Shown: positions 25,022 to 35,659, numbered from the stretch's first letter. The stretch: DNA of 64,000 nt from Fredinandcohnia onubensis (GCF_002734285.1 NZ_NSEA01000008.1:60902-124901), one strand, 5' to 3'. Program-made: numbers and translations. The notes: generated from the letters alone by a model not told the origin.

Positions 25022-26818
25022 TTAGATAACTTGGTTCTCTAATTGACTATGATAGAGGTTGTGATAATACCCTTTTTGCTGTAAAAGAGAGAGTTGATCT
25101 CCTTTTTCGATAATTTCTCCGTCTTTCAAAACAATAATTTGGTCTGCTTTTTCGATCGTATTTAAGCGGTGGGCAATGATAAAGCTCGTCTTTCCCTTCA
25201 TTAACCGTTGTAGTGCTTCTTGAATTTTCATTTCTGTGACAGTATCAATGCTACTTGTTGCTTCATCAAGGATAAGAATAGACGGACTTGCAAGAATGGC
25301 TCTTGCGATCGAAAGTAGCTGCTTCTGTCCTTGACTAATGCCACTACCATCTTGGTTTAGAATCGTGTTAAATTGTTTTGGAAGTTTCATGATAAACGAG
25401 TGTGCATTTGCCAATTTTGCAGCTTCTATCACCTCTTCGTCTGTTGCATCTAGTTTCCCATAACGAATATTTTCCATGATAGAGGCTTGGAACAGATAAA
25501 CATCCTGAAGTACAAAGCCCATATTTTGACGAAGGCTTTCCCTTGTAATGGAGGAGGCTTTAACACCATCAATTCTTATTGAACCTTCGTCCGGTTCGTA
25601 AAATCTAGACAATAAATTTATGATCGTTGTTTTCCCAGCACCCGTTGGGCCGACAAAAGCAACCGATTCTCCTGCCTTTACTTCAAATGATACATCTTTA
25701 ATTGTATTGCCACTCTTGTTATAGGCGAAAGAGACATGGTTGAATTCGACATTGCCATGAATTTCATTCATTTTTTTCGCATTTGTTTCGTCCTTAGCCT
25801 CTACTTCCTCATCTAAAATATCAAATACACGTTCAGCACCTGCAATTGCGGATAGCAATGTATTGAATTGATTGGCTAAGTCATTCAGTGGGCGGGTAAA
25901 TTGTCTCGAATACTCTGCAAAAATGACAATCGTTCCGATGGTGATATGTCCATTTAAAGCAAGTATCCCACCAATTCCTGCAATGATTGCAAAGCTTAGG
26001 TTATTTAAGACGTTCATAAGTTTAGGGATAAAACCTGAATAAGCTTGGGCATAATAGCCTGCTTTCTTTAGTTTTTCACCTTTTTCTAAGAATTCATTGA
26101 TCACTTTTTCTTCTTGTGAAAAGGTCTTTACAATTCTTTGACCAGAAATCGTTTCCTCGATATAACCGTTCAGTTCTCCTAAATAACGTTGCTGTTCCTT
26201 AAATAGCTTCCCTGTTCGTTTTGTGATCCATTTAATCCCGATAAACATGATAGGGATGATCATCATCGTAATCAAAGTTAACAGGGGGCTAAGCCAGACC
26301 ATTATCGCTACAGTACCAACTAATGTAAGTAAACTAGAAAAGATTTGAATGACAGACGTATTCAACGTCGAGCTTACATTTTCAATGTCATTTGTAATTC
26401 GGCTCATAAGTTCCCCATGTTGGCGTTTATCAAAATAGTGAATCGGTAACCGATGTAACTGTTCGAAAAGTTCAGTTCTCATAGAAAAGACGGTATTTTG
26501 AGCAATCCCTACCATCCAATAGTTTTGATACCACAACGAAATGGAATGCAGAATATACACAATTCCTAAACTAAGTAGTAAAATGAGGATTCCATAATTG
26601 TCTTTTGTTACGATATATTCATCAATACCTCTTCCTAACAAGTACGGCCCTAGGAGACCAAGCCCTGAACTCGCTACTACCATAGCTAGGACAGCGAGTA
26701 ATAATTTGTGATTGACCGCCAAATAGGACCAAATTCTTTTGACGGTACCAATTTTGTCCTTAGCCTGTTGTGGCTTACTCCCATCTTTTTGTTTAGGGCG
26801 ATTAATTCGCGTTGACAT
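25022..26818 (-). CDS. ABC exporter half-transporter, YfiC-like
   Basis: Fused membrane-ATPase half of 598 residues: six helices (about 25-310), then a nucleotide-binding domain with Walker A GPTGAGKTT, Q-loop, signature ISQGQKQ, Walker B SILILDEATS with the catalytic Glu, and H-loop IIAHRL. Its partner is encoded directly upstream, with a 17-bp overlap of the reading frames. Together they resemble the heterodimeric multidrug exporters (B. subtilis YfiB/YfiC, BmrC/BmrD, LmrC/LmrD). Start chosen at 26818 after AAAGGGGGG; the longer reading has no site. Confidence 0.88.
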   Translation of the reverse strand: MSTRINRPKQKDGSKPQQAKDKIGTVKRIWSYLAVNHKLLLAVLAMVVASSGLGLLGPYLLGRGIDEYIVTKDNYGILILLLSLGIVYILHSISLWYQNYWMVGIAQNTVFSMRTELFEQLHRLPIHYFDKRQHGELMSRITNDIENVSSTLNTSVIQIFSSLLTLVGTVAIMVWLSPLLTLITMMIIPIMFIGIKWITKRTGKLFKEQQRYLGELNGYIEETISGQRIVKTFSQEEKVINEFLEKGEKLKKAGYYAQAYSGFIPKLMNVLNNLSFAIIAGIGGILALNGHITIGTIVIFAEYSRQFTRPLNDLANQFNTLLSAIAGAERVFDILDEEVEAKDETNAKKMNEIHGNVEFNHVSFAYNKSGNTIKDVSFEVKAGESVAFVGPTGAGKTTIINLLSRFYEPDEGSIRIDGVKASSITRESLRQNMGFVLQDVYLFQASIMENIRYGKLDATDEEVIEAAKLANAHSFIMKLPKQFNTILNQDGSGISQGQKQLLSIARAILASPSILILDEATSSIDTVTEMKIQEALQRLMKGKTSFIIAHRLNTIEKADQIIVLKDGEIIEKGDQLSLLQQKGYYHNLYHSQLENQVI

Positions 26819-28541
26819 GAGCTTGTCCCCCCTTTCCGAACTGTGTTTCATAGACCTTTTGATAAAAAGATGAGGTTTGTAAAAGCTCTTCATGGTGTCC
26901 AGTGGCAAGTAATTTTCCATCTTCCATCAGTAAAATCGTATCAGTTGCCATGGCTGTGTAAATCTTGGAAGTAATGATCAATGTTGTACAGGTGTATTCT
27001 TTCAATGCCGTTAATAATTGGGCTTCTGTTCTTAAATCTAATGCACTTGTACTATCGTCTAATAGTAGAATTTTAGGGTTGCGAACAAGTGCTCTCGCTA
27101 TGGAAATTCGCTGTTTTTGGCCACCTGATAGGTTAACCCCTTTTTGACCAATGATGGTATCGTATTGTAATGGAAGTTTTTCAATGGTTTCATGAATTTG
27201 GGCTGCCTTTGCAGCATCTATGATTTCTTCCATCGTCGCATCCTGTTTACCCCAGAGTATGTTCTCCTTGATTGTTCCAGTGAACAACAATGCCTCTTGT
27301 GGAACATAGCCAATTTGTTTTCTCAATTCATCAAGTTTTCGATTTTTCACATCCATCCCGTCAATCACAACACTTCCATGAATAACATCATATAATCGTG
27401 GAATTAATTGAAATAAGGATGTCTTCCCTGAACCGGTTGCACCAAGGATTGAGACCGTTTCACCTGGCTTTATTAAGAAAGAAATATCATGTAAAACCTT
27501 CACGTTTGTTCCAGGATACTTGAAATCAACATGAGAAAATTCAATGCTGCCTTCCGGGTTTTTAATACTTTTGACATTCATTGTTGATTCTATTAAGTCA
27601 ACCTCAGTATCTAATACATCAATGACACGTTCTGATGAAGCTTTTGCCCGTGAAAAATGCATGATAATCCATGAAAAAACACCAAGTGCACCCGTAATCC
27701 TTGTCGTATAATTGATTACCGCAACAACTTCACCTACTTGAACATTTCCATTACTCACATCAATACTCCCAAACCATAGAATCACAATGATGCTAGCGTT
27801 CATCAAAAGTAAAAGTACCGGCATTGTCAATTCGATAAGGCGAAGCGATTTTATCGTACGTTCCTTTAAGTCTTCATTGGCATGTAAGAAACGGGAGGTT
27901 TCATGTTTCCATCGTACAAAAGCTTTGATAAGTCGCATCCCCGATAGATTTTCCCTCATCACTCCATTGACGGTATCTAGTTTCTGTTGAACAGATTGAA
28001 AAAGCCTTCTCGCTTTTGTCATGACAAAAATAAGAAATAAAATTAAAAAAGGAGTCGTAATAATGAGCATCATCGCAAGCTTGGCGTTAACGAGGAAAGC
28101 CATAACCATTCCAAAAATGATGAGCATTGGTGCCCGTATGGCGATACGCAGACTCATAAATACAGTATTTTGTAACTGGGTGACATCATTGGTCATTCTC
28201 GTGATTAATGTCGCTGTATCAAATTTTTGAAGATTTGCGAAGGAGAAGGATTGAATTTTCCCAAACAATTCTTTCCGAATGTCAAAAGCAAAACTTTGAC
28301 TGGCATGTGATGCAAAAAAGGAATTTGTAATACCTGATATAAAAGCAAGTAGTGAGATTCCAACCATAATTCCTCCCCACTTCATCACAACAGAAAGATC
28401 ATTTTGTAATATACCATCATCGATCACTTTTGCGATTAAAAGCGGTTGCAAGAGTTCCACCGTGAGTTCAACAAAAGTCAAAACTAGAGCAACTGAAATG
28501 GCTAGTCGATAGGGTTTCAAATAAGAAAGTATTCTAAACAT
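26802..28541 (-). CDS. ABC exporter half-transporter, YfiB-like (degenerate ATPase site)
   Basis: Partner half of 579 residues with the same layout. Walker A GATGSGKTS and signature LSGGQKQR are canonical, but Walker B is ILLLDDSTSA, with Asp in place of the catalytic Glu, and the H-loop His is replaced (TLIITSKI where IIAHRL is usual). This is the expected non-hydrolytic site of a heterodimeric exporter, here degenerate at both positions. The ATG at 28541 begins MFRILSYLKPY, the usual start of this group. Confidence 0.88.
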   Translation of the reverse strand: MFRILSYLKPYRLAISVALVLTFVELTVELLQPLLIAKVIDDGILQNDLSVVMKWGGIMVGISLLAFISGITNSFFASHASQSFAFDIRKELFGKIQSFSFANLQKFDTATLITRMTNDVTQLQNTVFMSLRIAIRAPMLIIFGMVMAFLVNAKLAMMLIITTPFLILFLIFVMTKARRLFQSVQQKLDTVNGVMRENLSGMRLIKAFVRWKHETSRFLHANEDLKERTIKSLRLIELTMPVLLLLMNASIIVILWFGSIDVSNGNVQVGEVVAVINYTTRITGALGVFSWIIMHFSRAKASSERVIDVLDTEVDLIESTMNVKSIKNPEGSIEFSHVDFKYPGTNVKVLHDISFLIKPGETVSILGATGSGKTSLFQLIPRLYDVIHGSVVIDGMDVKNRKLDELRKQIGYVPQEALLFTGTIKENILWGKQDATMEEIIDAAKAAQIHETIEKLPLQYDTIIGQKGVNLSGGQKQRISIARALVRNPKILLLDDSTSALDLRTEAQLLTALKEYTCTTLIITSKIYTAMATDTILLMEDGKLLATGHHEELLQTSSFYQKVYETQFGKGGQAHVNAN

Positions 28542-28623
28542 AAGGGCCTCCAAAATATGTACCAAACAATTATTTCAAATTCCGAATTATTTTAATCATA
28601 CAATATAATCCATTATTATTATA

Positions 28624-28660
28624 GAAAAAAAACACCAAAAGCATCCGCTTTTGATGTTTT
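28624..28660 (-). terminator. terminator of MFS gene
   Basis: ACATCAAAAGC and GCTTTTGGTGT arms on the minus strand, with T8 after. Confidence 0.8.
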
Positions 28661-29993
28661 ATGGGTTTTGTAGTTTGTGAGAATATAATTTTAGGCTGAC
28701 GAAGAAACTTATAGCAGTTGCAAGTATGACCATTATTAACATATACAGAATTAAATGATGCATTCCCTTTCCTACATCAACCTGACTTGTAATAAGCATT
28801 CCCATGATACTTGCCCCAAATGTAGTTCCAATGTTTCTTGCAAAGAATTGAAGACTTGTTGACGTTCCCTTTTGATGAGCTTCTGCCAATTCCTGTGACC
28901 CAATTGTCCCAATTGTAACGACTATACCGAATGCAAAGCCTTGGATCGTTAAAATCGTAAAGATATACCAGAAACTTGTGTCTTTATTCATGAAAAATGC
29001 AAGAATTGCTGATAGGATGAGCAGTCCGTTTCCTAAAAAGATTGTTTTTCGATATCCATATTTTAAGATTAGGTTTCCTGAAGGAATAGATGCAAGCATC
29101 CAGGCAACACTCATACCGAATAGAACGAGTCCACTTACTGTTATTGAAATCCCTTGAACTTCCTGCATATACAACGGAACATAGTTGGAAAACGCAAAAA
29201 TACTTAAAAAGATTAAAAAACCATTAATATTCAACCATGAAATATTCTTATTCTTCAATATTTCAATTGGGATGAATCGTTTATCTGATTTTTTCTCGGC
29301 GTAAATAAATGCAATTAAAAAGAGGATCCCAATTATATTGTAGATTATAAGATTTTTAGTTGTAATGGTGTTCATTAAAAACGCAAGCATACTTCCTGTA
29401 AAAAGAAGTGCACTAAGATAATTAAGTGGATTTTTATCCTTAGTAATGCTTTCTTTGTATGGAATTAAACATAAAAGAACAATGATTCCAATTGGTATAT
29501 TAATAAAAAATATCCACCGCCATGAAAGTGTCTCGACGAAATAGCCCCCGATAAGCGGTGCAATGACAGCAGCAACTCCCCACATGGCTGAGAAGAATCC
29601 CTGAATTTTTCCGCGTTTTTCGATCGAATAAAGGTCACCGGCAATGATCATGGTTAAAGGTGCTACTCCACCAGCGCCTAAGCCCTGAATTCCACGATAC
29701 ACAATTAGTTCTATCATTGAGTCTGCTAATCCACAAAGTAATGATCCGATTGTAAATAGAATGATAGAAATACTAAATATTTTTTTCCTTCCATAAATAT
29801 CGGCAAGTTTCCCGAATATTGGTAAGGAAACAGTAGAAAATAAAACATATATGGCAAACATCCACCCATAAAACTTATATCCACCTAGCGTTTCTGCAAT
29901 CGTAGGGGCAGTTGTTTGGAGGATTGTCGTATCCATAGCACTGATAAGCATCGCAAGTACAATACTTACTAACACAAATGGTTTTGATTTCAT
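28659..29993 (-). CDS. MFS drug efflux transporter, DHA2/EmrB-like
   Basis: Major facilitator protein of 444 residues, about 14 hydrophobic segments. Motif A appears as GKLADIYGRKKIF in the loop between helices 2 and 3, and the motif-C-like GVAAVIAPLIGGYFV in helix 5. N-terminal AMDTTILQTTAPTIAETLGG is the standard D1-type motif of DHA2 pumps. Likely proton-driven export of drugs or another hydrophobic compound. No adjacent regulator. Confidence 0.88.
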   Translation of the reverse strand: MKSKPFVLVSIVLAMLISAMDTTILQTTAPTIAETLGGYKFYGWMFAIYVLFSTVSLPIFGKLADIYGRKKIFSISIILFTIGSLLCGLADSMIELIVYRGIQGLGAGGVAPLTMIIAGDLYSIEKRGKIQGFFSAMWGVAAVIAPLIGGYFVETLSWRWIFFINIPIGIIVLLCLIPYKESITKDKNPLNYLSALLFTGSMLAFLMNTITTKNLIIYNIIGILFLIAFIYAEKKSDKRFIPIEILKNKNISWLNINGFLIFLSIFAFSNYVPLYMQEVQGISITVSGLVLFGMSVAWMLASIPSGNLILKYGYRKTIFLGNGLLILSAILAFFMNKDTSFWYIFTILTIQGFAFGIVVTIGTIGSQELAEAHQKGTSTSLQFFARNIGTTFGASIMGMLITSQVDVGKGMHHLILYMLIMVILATAISFFVSLKLYSHKLQNP

Positions 29994-30118
29994 AATGTCT
30001 TCCCCTTTTTGCCTTGAATTACTCCATTATACTACAGATATTGGAAAAAATAAGATATATGTTTTTTCAAAAAAATACTTTATGGACTTGATTTTATCAA
30101 TAAAAATGAGGTTATTTA

Positions 30119-31069
30119 ATGATTCGCATTCTTGCAATTAGTCATCAAAATGAACGTCTGACAGATATCCCGATTACAGAAATAAAAAATACAGATTGTA
30201 AATGGTATTGGATAGATTTTAACCGACCGACTGAAATGGAAATTGAAGAATTATCAAAAACACTTCAATTTCACCCACTAGCTATTGAAGACTGCATTCA
30301 TGTGTTGCAACGACCTAAATTAGATTTTTATGAAAAAAATACGTTCTTTGTTTCACACAGTCTTCATCGATTTACACTGGAAAAAGAAGAAATCAATATG
30401 TTTCTAGGTGAAGGATATATAGTGACCTTTCATTTATCAGAATTAGGTGAAATAAATGATGTGTGGAATCGCTTAATGGTTACTGAAACGATTGAGAACT
30501 GGGATCCTTCCCTTGTGTTGTATCATATCATTGATAAGCTAGTTGATAATTATTTTCCAGTTGTGTATCAACTGGAAGATACCTTAAATGAAATTGAAGA
30601 CAATTCTAATGAAAAATCGATGGAAGAGCTACTTGATGAACTTTTTGATACGCGTCATAATTTACTTACCTTAAGGCATACGGTGATACCGATGCGGGAT
30701 TTGGTATATCGAATTATTAATTCACATCGCCTTGACCTATTGCAGCATCGAATTGAGTATTTTCATGATATCCATGATCACCTTTTACGTCTAACTGAAA
30801 AAATTGATGCGAGCCGGGAGCTTACTGCGGATATTCGTGATAGCTATTTGTCGCTAAATTCGCATCAAACCAATAAAGTGATGCGAATCTTAACTGTTAT
30901 AACGACAATCTTCATGCCACTAACGTTTATTGCCGGCATCTATGGTATGAATTTTAATCATATGCCTGAACTTACATATAGATATGGGTATTTCGTAATT
31001 CAAGCAATTATGATTGTAATTGGAATTGGTATGTTTTTGTGGTTTAAGAAAAAAGGTTGGTTTCGGTGA
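30119..31069 (+). CDS. corA: CorA-family divalent cation transporter
   Basis: A 316-residue protein with a large cytosolic N-terminal domain and two C-terminal helices. The pore signature YGMNFNHMPE sits between them near residue 280, and the basic tail KKKGWFR ends the protein. Expected to form a homopentameric Mg2+ (or Co2+) channel. GAGG is 7 nt before the ATG. Only 125 bp upstream, too short for a full M-box riboswitch and none seen. Confidence 0.92.
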   Translation: MIRILAISHQNERLTDIPITEIKNTDCKWYWIDFNRPTEMEIEELSKTLQFHPLAIEDCIHVLQRPKLDFYEKNTFFVSHSLHRFTLEKEEINMFLGEGYIVTFHLSELGEINDVWNRLMVTETIENWDPSLVLYHIIDKLVDNYFPVVYQLEDTLNEIEDNSNEKSMEELLDELFDTRHNLLTLRHTVIPMRDLVYRIINSHRLDLLQHRIEYFHDIHDHLLRLTEKIDASRELTADIRDSYLSLNSHQTNKVMRILTVITTIFMPLTFIAGIYGMNFNHMPELTYRYGYFVIQAIMIVIGIGMFLWFKKKGWFR

Positions 31070-31110
31070 GGTTTTGGTACGGACGCTTTCGGATAAGGAA
31101 GAATGCGTTA

Positions 31111-31148
31111 GAGCCGACCAAACATAAATTTCGGTCGGCTTTCTTTTA
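31111..31148 (+). terminator. terminator of corA
   Basis: AGCCGACC (31112-31119) and GGTCGGCT (31133-31140), then TTCTTTT. Confidence 0.82.
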
Positions 31149-31149
31149 A

Positions 31150-33369
31150 TTATTTCTTTTTACCATTATTAGATTTCTCTTGTTCGTAAGATAGTCCAAA
31201 TCCGTATTCGTATTTGACACCCGCTTTTGTCTTATAAGTGAAGTGCTTATATTCTTCAGGTGCAAAGCTTGGAACGTCTCCTACTTCTCGCTCTAAGGCT
31301 TTCGCGTTAGCTGGTATAGCGAATGGTAGTTTACCAACCGGATTGAATTCTCCTGTGATTACATCAAATACTGCTTCTTGTTGTGTACCGAAAGTACCAA
31401 TAAATGCAGCTGCTTTTGGTTCAAGCTTATTTATTAGCCATTGGTTCGTAAAGTTTACAGCAGTAATCGTTGGAACCGCTTTTTGGATCTCAACAATTCG
31501 GTCTACATCAGATATTCCAGTTTCTGGACCAACCGTAATTCGTGGGTTATTATCCCAGTTCGATTGAGTTGGTTTCACATATACATATGCATGTGTTGCT
31601 TCCTCAACACTATCAACTATTTCAATATTAGGGAATTTTTCGTTAAGTGTATGTTTTAAATCTGCAGTAAACCCTTCAGATTGCTTTTTAGATTCCTCAA
31701 TCACATACTGTTCAGGATCATCATTACTTCTAGGTGCTGCAACTCCAACAAATCCTTCAACATAAAGCTTAACATTTTCTAATTTCTCTTCTGTTAACGG
31801 TAATAGTTTTTCACCTTTCACCTTATCATTACGCATTAGAACAACTGATTTTTGATGTGCTTCATAAGCTAATGCTCTATGTTCTTCATCGTTTGCCAAA
31901 GCAACCGCATCTTCAGGATTTACATAAGGATCTTCAAACAGTCCTAATGTCATCATTTCAGAAAGAGTATAAGTTAATGATTCGTCTACTTTTTCAATGT
32001 CTAGAAGGCCTTTGTTAACTGCCTCGATTAAGTACTCTGGTGTTGCACTCCCTGAGATAATGTTTGTACCAGCATTTACAGCTTTTGCAACTTTTTCGGC
32101 TGCTGTTTTATCATTGTATCCCCATGCACTACCTGCTACTGCACCTGAGTCAGAGTTAACATAACCTTTGAAACCAAGTCCTTCACGTAAGTAACGGATT
32201 ATCCCTTCATTTAATGTCATACCCACTTCTTCAAATTGCTGATCCTCTTGATTTACATATGGTGGTAACCCCTGGTCAGCACTATCATTACTTGGATATG
32301 CATAATAAGGCATTACAGATGAAACTCCTGCTTCAATCGCTCTTTGGAACGGAGGAATGTGATACTTTTCCATACTTCCCTCTGTCGGATAAATGTTAAA
32401 GCTACCGTTTTCGAAGTGAGGATCTTGTCCATCATCACGAGCTCCGCCACCAGGGAAATGTTTTACTGTTATCGCTACACTGTCTTTTCCTAGTTCTTCA
32501 CCTTGGAATCCTCTAATAATTTCATAGTTCATATCTCCAACAACTTTTGGATCTTCCCCGAATGTTTCTTCAATTCTTGCCCATAGTGGATCAGTGGCAA
32601 CATCGGCCATATATCCATACACTTTGCGAATACCTGCTGCTCGCCATTCTTGACGGGCAATATCGGCGAATTCACCAACAGCTTCTACATCTCTCGCTGC
32701 AGCTAAACCTAAGGTTCCAGGCCAGAATGTGTGTTGATCTTGAGCATTGGTGATATTTGTATAATCCGTTGATGCAGAGTTTCTAGGATTTGAAGTGATA
32801 ACAACTGGAATCCCTAACTCAAGATCTTCTGCTAATTTTTGCATTTGGTTATTATAATTTGCAATATCTCCTAAGTTTTGAGACAAACGATAAATAACAT
32901 GGCGCAATTTTTTATCAGTAACAATTTTACTGTTTTCAGGTGTTACAAAAGTTCCATCTGCTGGATCTGCTTCTGGAGTGTGTGTAGCGATATACATCAA
33001 TCCAGCCTTTTGCTCAAGACTCATTTGACTAATTAAATCAGCTACACGTTCCGAAACTGGCTTTCTCCAGTCTTCGTAGACATCTAAGCTTTGATCTCCA
33101 TTTGCATCTCTAAAATACTTGTCGCTAATTTTTAAAATTCTATCTTGAGTTGCTACTTCAATTTCTGGTTGACCTTCAGCTTTTTCAACTTTATAGGTTG
33201 TAATTGCACCTCTGCCGTCATACGGAGTAGCTTCTCCCTCATTGCCTGTGTACCCCTGCTCATCTGCAAAACCAATTGTTGGCGCTACAAGTGAGAGTGC
33301 AAGTGTACTTGCTAAAAGTTTCTTCCTTAATTTTGAAGACTTTCTGATTTGCCTCGATACTGATGCCAT
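31150..33369 (-). CDS. secreted glycoside hydrolase family 3 protein
   Basis: Exported enzyme of 739 residues. Signal peptide with an unusually basic n-region (RQIRKSSKLRKK) and hydrophobic core up to about residue 35. GH3 N domain at 90-470 with ITVKHFPGGGARDDG and the probable nucleophile Asp in GYVNSDSGAV; GH3 C domain at about 505-725. Probably a beta-glucosidase or other beta-glycosidase working on extracellular oligosaccharides. A cre box 167 bp upstream predicts glucose repression. It ends NNGKKK, like the InhA-type protease at 42.4 kb. Confidence 0.88.
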   Translation of the reverse strand: MASVSRQIRKSSKLRKKLLASTLALSLVAPTIGFADEQGYTGNEGEATPYDGRGAITTYKVEKAEGQPEIEVATQDRILKISDKYFRDANGDQSLDVYEDWRKPVSERVADLISQMSLEQKAGLMYIATHTPEADPADGTFVTPENSKIVTDKKLRHVIYRLSQNLGDIANYNNQMQKLAEDLELGIPVVITSNPRNSASTDYTNITNAQDQHTFWPGTLGLAAARDVEAVGEFADIARQEWRAAGIRKVYGYMADVATDPLWARIEETFGEDPKVVGDMNYEIIRGFQGEELGKDSVAITVKHFPGGGARDDGQDPHFENGSFNIYPTEGSMEKYHIPPFQRAIEAGVSSVMPYYAYPSNDSADQGLPPYVNQEDQQFEEVGMTLNEGIIRYLREGLGFKGYVNSDSGAVAGSAWGYNDKTAAEKVAKAVNAGTNIISGSATPEYLIEAVNKGLLDIEKVDESLTYTLSEMMTLGLFEDPYVNPEDAVALANDEEHRALAYEAHQKSVVLMRNDKVKGEKLLPLTEEKLENVKLYVEGFVGVAAPRSNDDPEQYVIEESKKQSEGFTADLKHTLNEKFPNIEIVDSVEEATHAYVYVKPTQSNWDNNPRITVGPETGISDVDRIVEIQKAVPTITAVNFTNQWLINKLEPKAAAFIGTFGTQQEAVFDVITGEFNPVGKLPFAIPANAKALEREVGDVPSFAPEEYKHFTYKTKAGVKYEYGFGLSYEQEKSNNGKKK

Positions 33370-33844
33370 TTTTCTTCCTCCCTAATAAATGTAAGTTTTC
33401 ACATAAAAATAGTGTGATTTATAGAAAAATACTACCCACCCAAATCGTTTTTTGTGGGTTTTGTATTTATTCTCTAGTTCATTTCCTGCTTGATCGAATT
33501 GTTATATAGAAGGAATAATTTTGGAATGTACATATAGTTAACGCTTTCAGAATACGCTTCCATTTTTGTGAAAATAAATAATTAATTAGACTACTAAACA
33601 AATTAATTACTAATATATTACCATTCCAATAAGTGAATCGTCATGAGTCTTAGTTACTTATTTATAGGGGGACTTTCGGTGGTAATAATTTCTAGTAGGT
33701 ATAGTAAAAATGTAATAGATTTGACTAAATAATTAGATGTATTTAAATTTTTCATAAAAACTTTATGAAAATACTATTTAATCCCCCCTCCTTTCAGATA
33801 TAATAATACTTAGAGTAACGAAATAATTTTTAGGGGGTAAATTT
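33370..33844. other. 475-bp divergent region between GH3 and pepF
   Basis: AT-rich, no credible gene. It holds a cre site (33536-33549), a small hairpin (ACCCAC..GTGGGT, about 33435-33456) in the GH3 leader, and the pepF leader ending GGGGG before ATG. Confidence 0.55.
33536..33549. promoter_or_regulatory. cre-like site upstream of GH3 gene
   Basis: On the minus strand TGAAAGCGTTAACT fits TGWAANCGNTNWCA except for the last base. Confidence 0.65.
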
Positions 33845-35659
33845 ATGACAAAGGTTAAAGAAAAATTATTAACTCGTGCTGAGGTCCCTGTTGAGCAAAC
33901 CTGGAAACTAGAAGATTTGTTTCAATCGGTTGAAACATGGGAACAAGAATTAGCTTCTATTGAGGCTGATGTATCAACTGTCACAAAATTTAAAGGGCAA
34001 TTAGGAAATGATGCAAAAACATTCTTAGATTGTTTACTTGCAAAAGAAGAACTTCAAAAGCGTATGGTTTTACTAGGTACATATGCGAGTCTACGATTTA
34101 ATGAGGATGCGACCAACCCTGAGAATCAAGGAAATGCAGCGAGAGTTTCGTCCATTTTTTCAGCAATTGGTGCAGCACTATCATTTATTGAGTCTGAAAC
34201 ACTTGCATTACCAGATGGAACAATTGAACAATACATACAAGAAGAAAAAGAATTAGAAGTATTTCAGAATAACTTAAGCGTCATTTTGGATAAAAAGCCA
34301 CATACCCTTTCACCTGAAACGGAAGAAGCGCTCGCTGCTCTTGGTGAGGTTCATGATGCACCATATATGATTTATCAACGAAGCAAAGCGACTGATATGA
34401 CATTTCCTTCATTTAGTGATGAGGAAGGCAATGAACTGCCACTTTCCTTTGCTTTATTCGAAGATCGCTACGAGCTTTCTGAAAATCAGGCAATTAGACG
34501 AAATGCATTTGATACTTTTTCTGATACATTGAAAAAATATCAAAATACGTTTGCGGCTGCCTACGGTACAGAAGTAAAAAAACAAGTGGCATTATCAAAA
34601 TTACGTAACTATGAATCTGTTACTCATATGCTCCTGCATCCACAACAGGTTACTCTTGAAATGTACAATAATCAATTAGATATTATTCAAACTGAACTTG
34701 CTCCACATATGAGAAAATTTGCGAAACTGAAACAACGCGTTCTCGGCCTAGACAACATGCATTTTAGTGATTTAAAAGCACCAATGGATCCTGATTTCAA
34801 TCCAAAAACAACCTATGAAGAAGCTTCAAAAACCATTCTTGAAGCTTTGCAGGTAATGGGTCCTGAATATAGTGCAATCATGGAAAAAGGTCTTACTGAG
34901 CGTTGGGTTGACCTCCCTGCTAACGTTGGGAAATCAACAGGTGCCTTCTGTTCAAGTCCATATGGTGCACATCCTTACATTTTAATCACATGGACGGATA
35001 CAATGCGTGGTGCATTTATTTTAGCTCATGAACTTGGGCATGCCGGTCATTTTTATTATGCAAATGGACATCAACGAGTTGGCAATACTCGCCCATCCAC
35101 TTACTTTATCGAAGCACCATCAACTATGAATGAGTTGCTTTTAGCTGAACATCTATTATCGAAAACAGAAGATAAGAGAATGAAGCGTTGGGTGATTCTT
35201 CAATTGCTTGGAACTTACTATCATAACTTTGTGACTCATTTACTTGAGGGTGAATATCAACGTCGAGTTTATGCACTAGCTGAAAGTGGTAAGCCAATCA
35301 CAGCCCCTGCTTTAAGTGCAATTAAAGGTGAAGTTTTAAAATCTTTCTGGGGAGATGCGGTTGAAATTGATGATGCAGCAAGCTTAACATGGATGCGTCA
35401 GCCACATTATTATATGGGACTATATCCATATACATACTCTGCTGGATTAACTGCTTCTACTGCTGTAGCACAGTTAATCAAAGAAGAAGGTCAACCTGTA
35501 GTTGATCGTTGGATTGAAGTATTAAAAGCTGGTGGTACAATGAAGCCACTAGAACTAATGAAAAATGCTGGTGTCGATATGTCTAAACCAGATGCAATCC
35601 GCAAAGCAGTTGCCTATGTCGGCGAATTAATTGATGAATTAGAAGGACTTTACGAATAA
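33845..35659 (+). CDS. pepF: oligoendopeptidase F
   Basis: Cytosolic M3B zinc oligopeptidase of 604 residues, degrading peptides of roughly 7-20 residues. Zinc motif HELGHAGHF at about residue 396, with a downstream FIEAPSTMNE providing the third ligand. The C-terminal YPYTYSAGLTAS and substrate-binding Tyr/His region (MRQPHYYMGLY) are kept. GGGGG 7 nt before ATG. Confidence 0.95.
   Translation: MTKVKEKLLTRAEVPVEQTWKLEDLFQSVETWEQELASIEADVSTVTKFKGQLGNDAKTFLDCLLAKEELQKRMVLLGTYASLRFNEDATNPENQGNAARVSSIFSAIGAALSFIESETLALPDGTIEQYIQEEKELEVFQNNLSVILDKKPHTLSPETEEALAALGEVHDAPYMIYQRSKATDMTFPSFSDEEGNELPLSFALFEDRYELSENQAIRRNAFDTFSDTLKKYQNTFAAAYGTEVKKQVALSKLRNYESVTHMLLHPQQVTLEMYNNQLDIIQTELAPHMRKFAKLKQRVLGLDNMHFSDLKAPMDPDFNPKTTYEEASKTILEALQVMGPEYSAIMEKGLTERWVDLPANVGKSTGAFCSSPYGAHPYILITWTDTMRGAFILAHELGHAGHFYYANGHQRVGNTRPSTYFIEAPSTMNELLLAEHLLSKTEDKRMKRWVILQLLGTYYHNFVTHLLEGEYQRRVYALAESGKPITAPALSAIKGEVLKSFWGDAVEIDDAASLTWMRQPHYYMGLYPYTYSAGLTASTAVAQLIKEEGQPVVDRWIEVLKAGGTMKPLELMKNAGVDMSKPDAIRKAVAYVGELIDELEGLYE

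Noticed and set aside
33435-33460. Plus-strand terminator ACCCAC..GTGGGT
   Set aside because: Only 6 bp of stem, and no plus-strand gene ends there; kept only as a leader hairpin.
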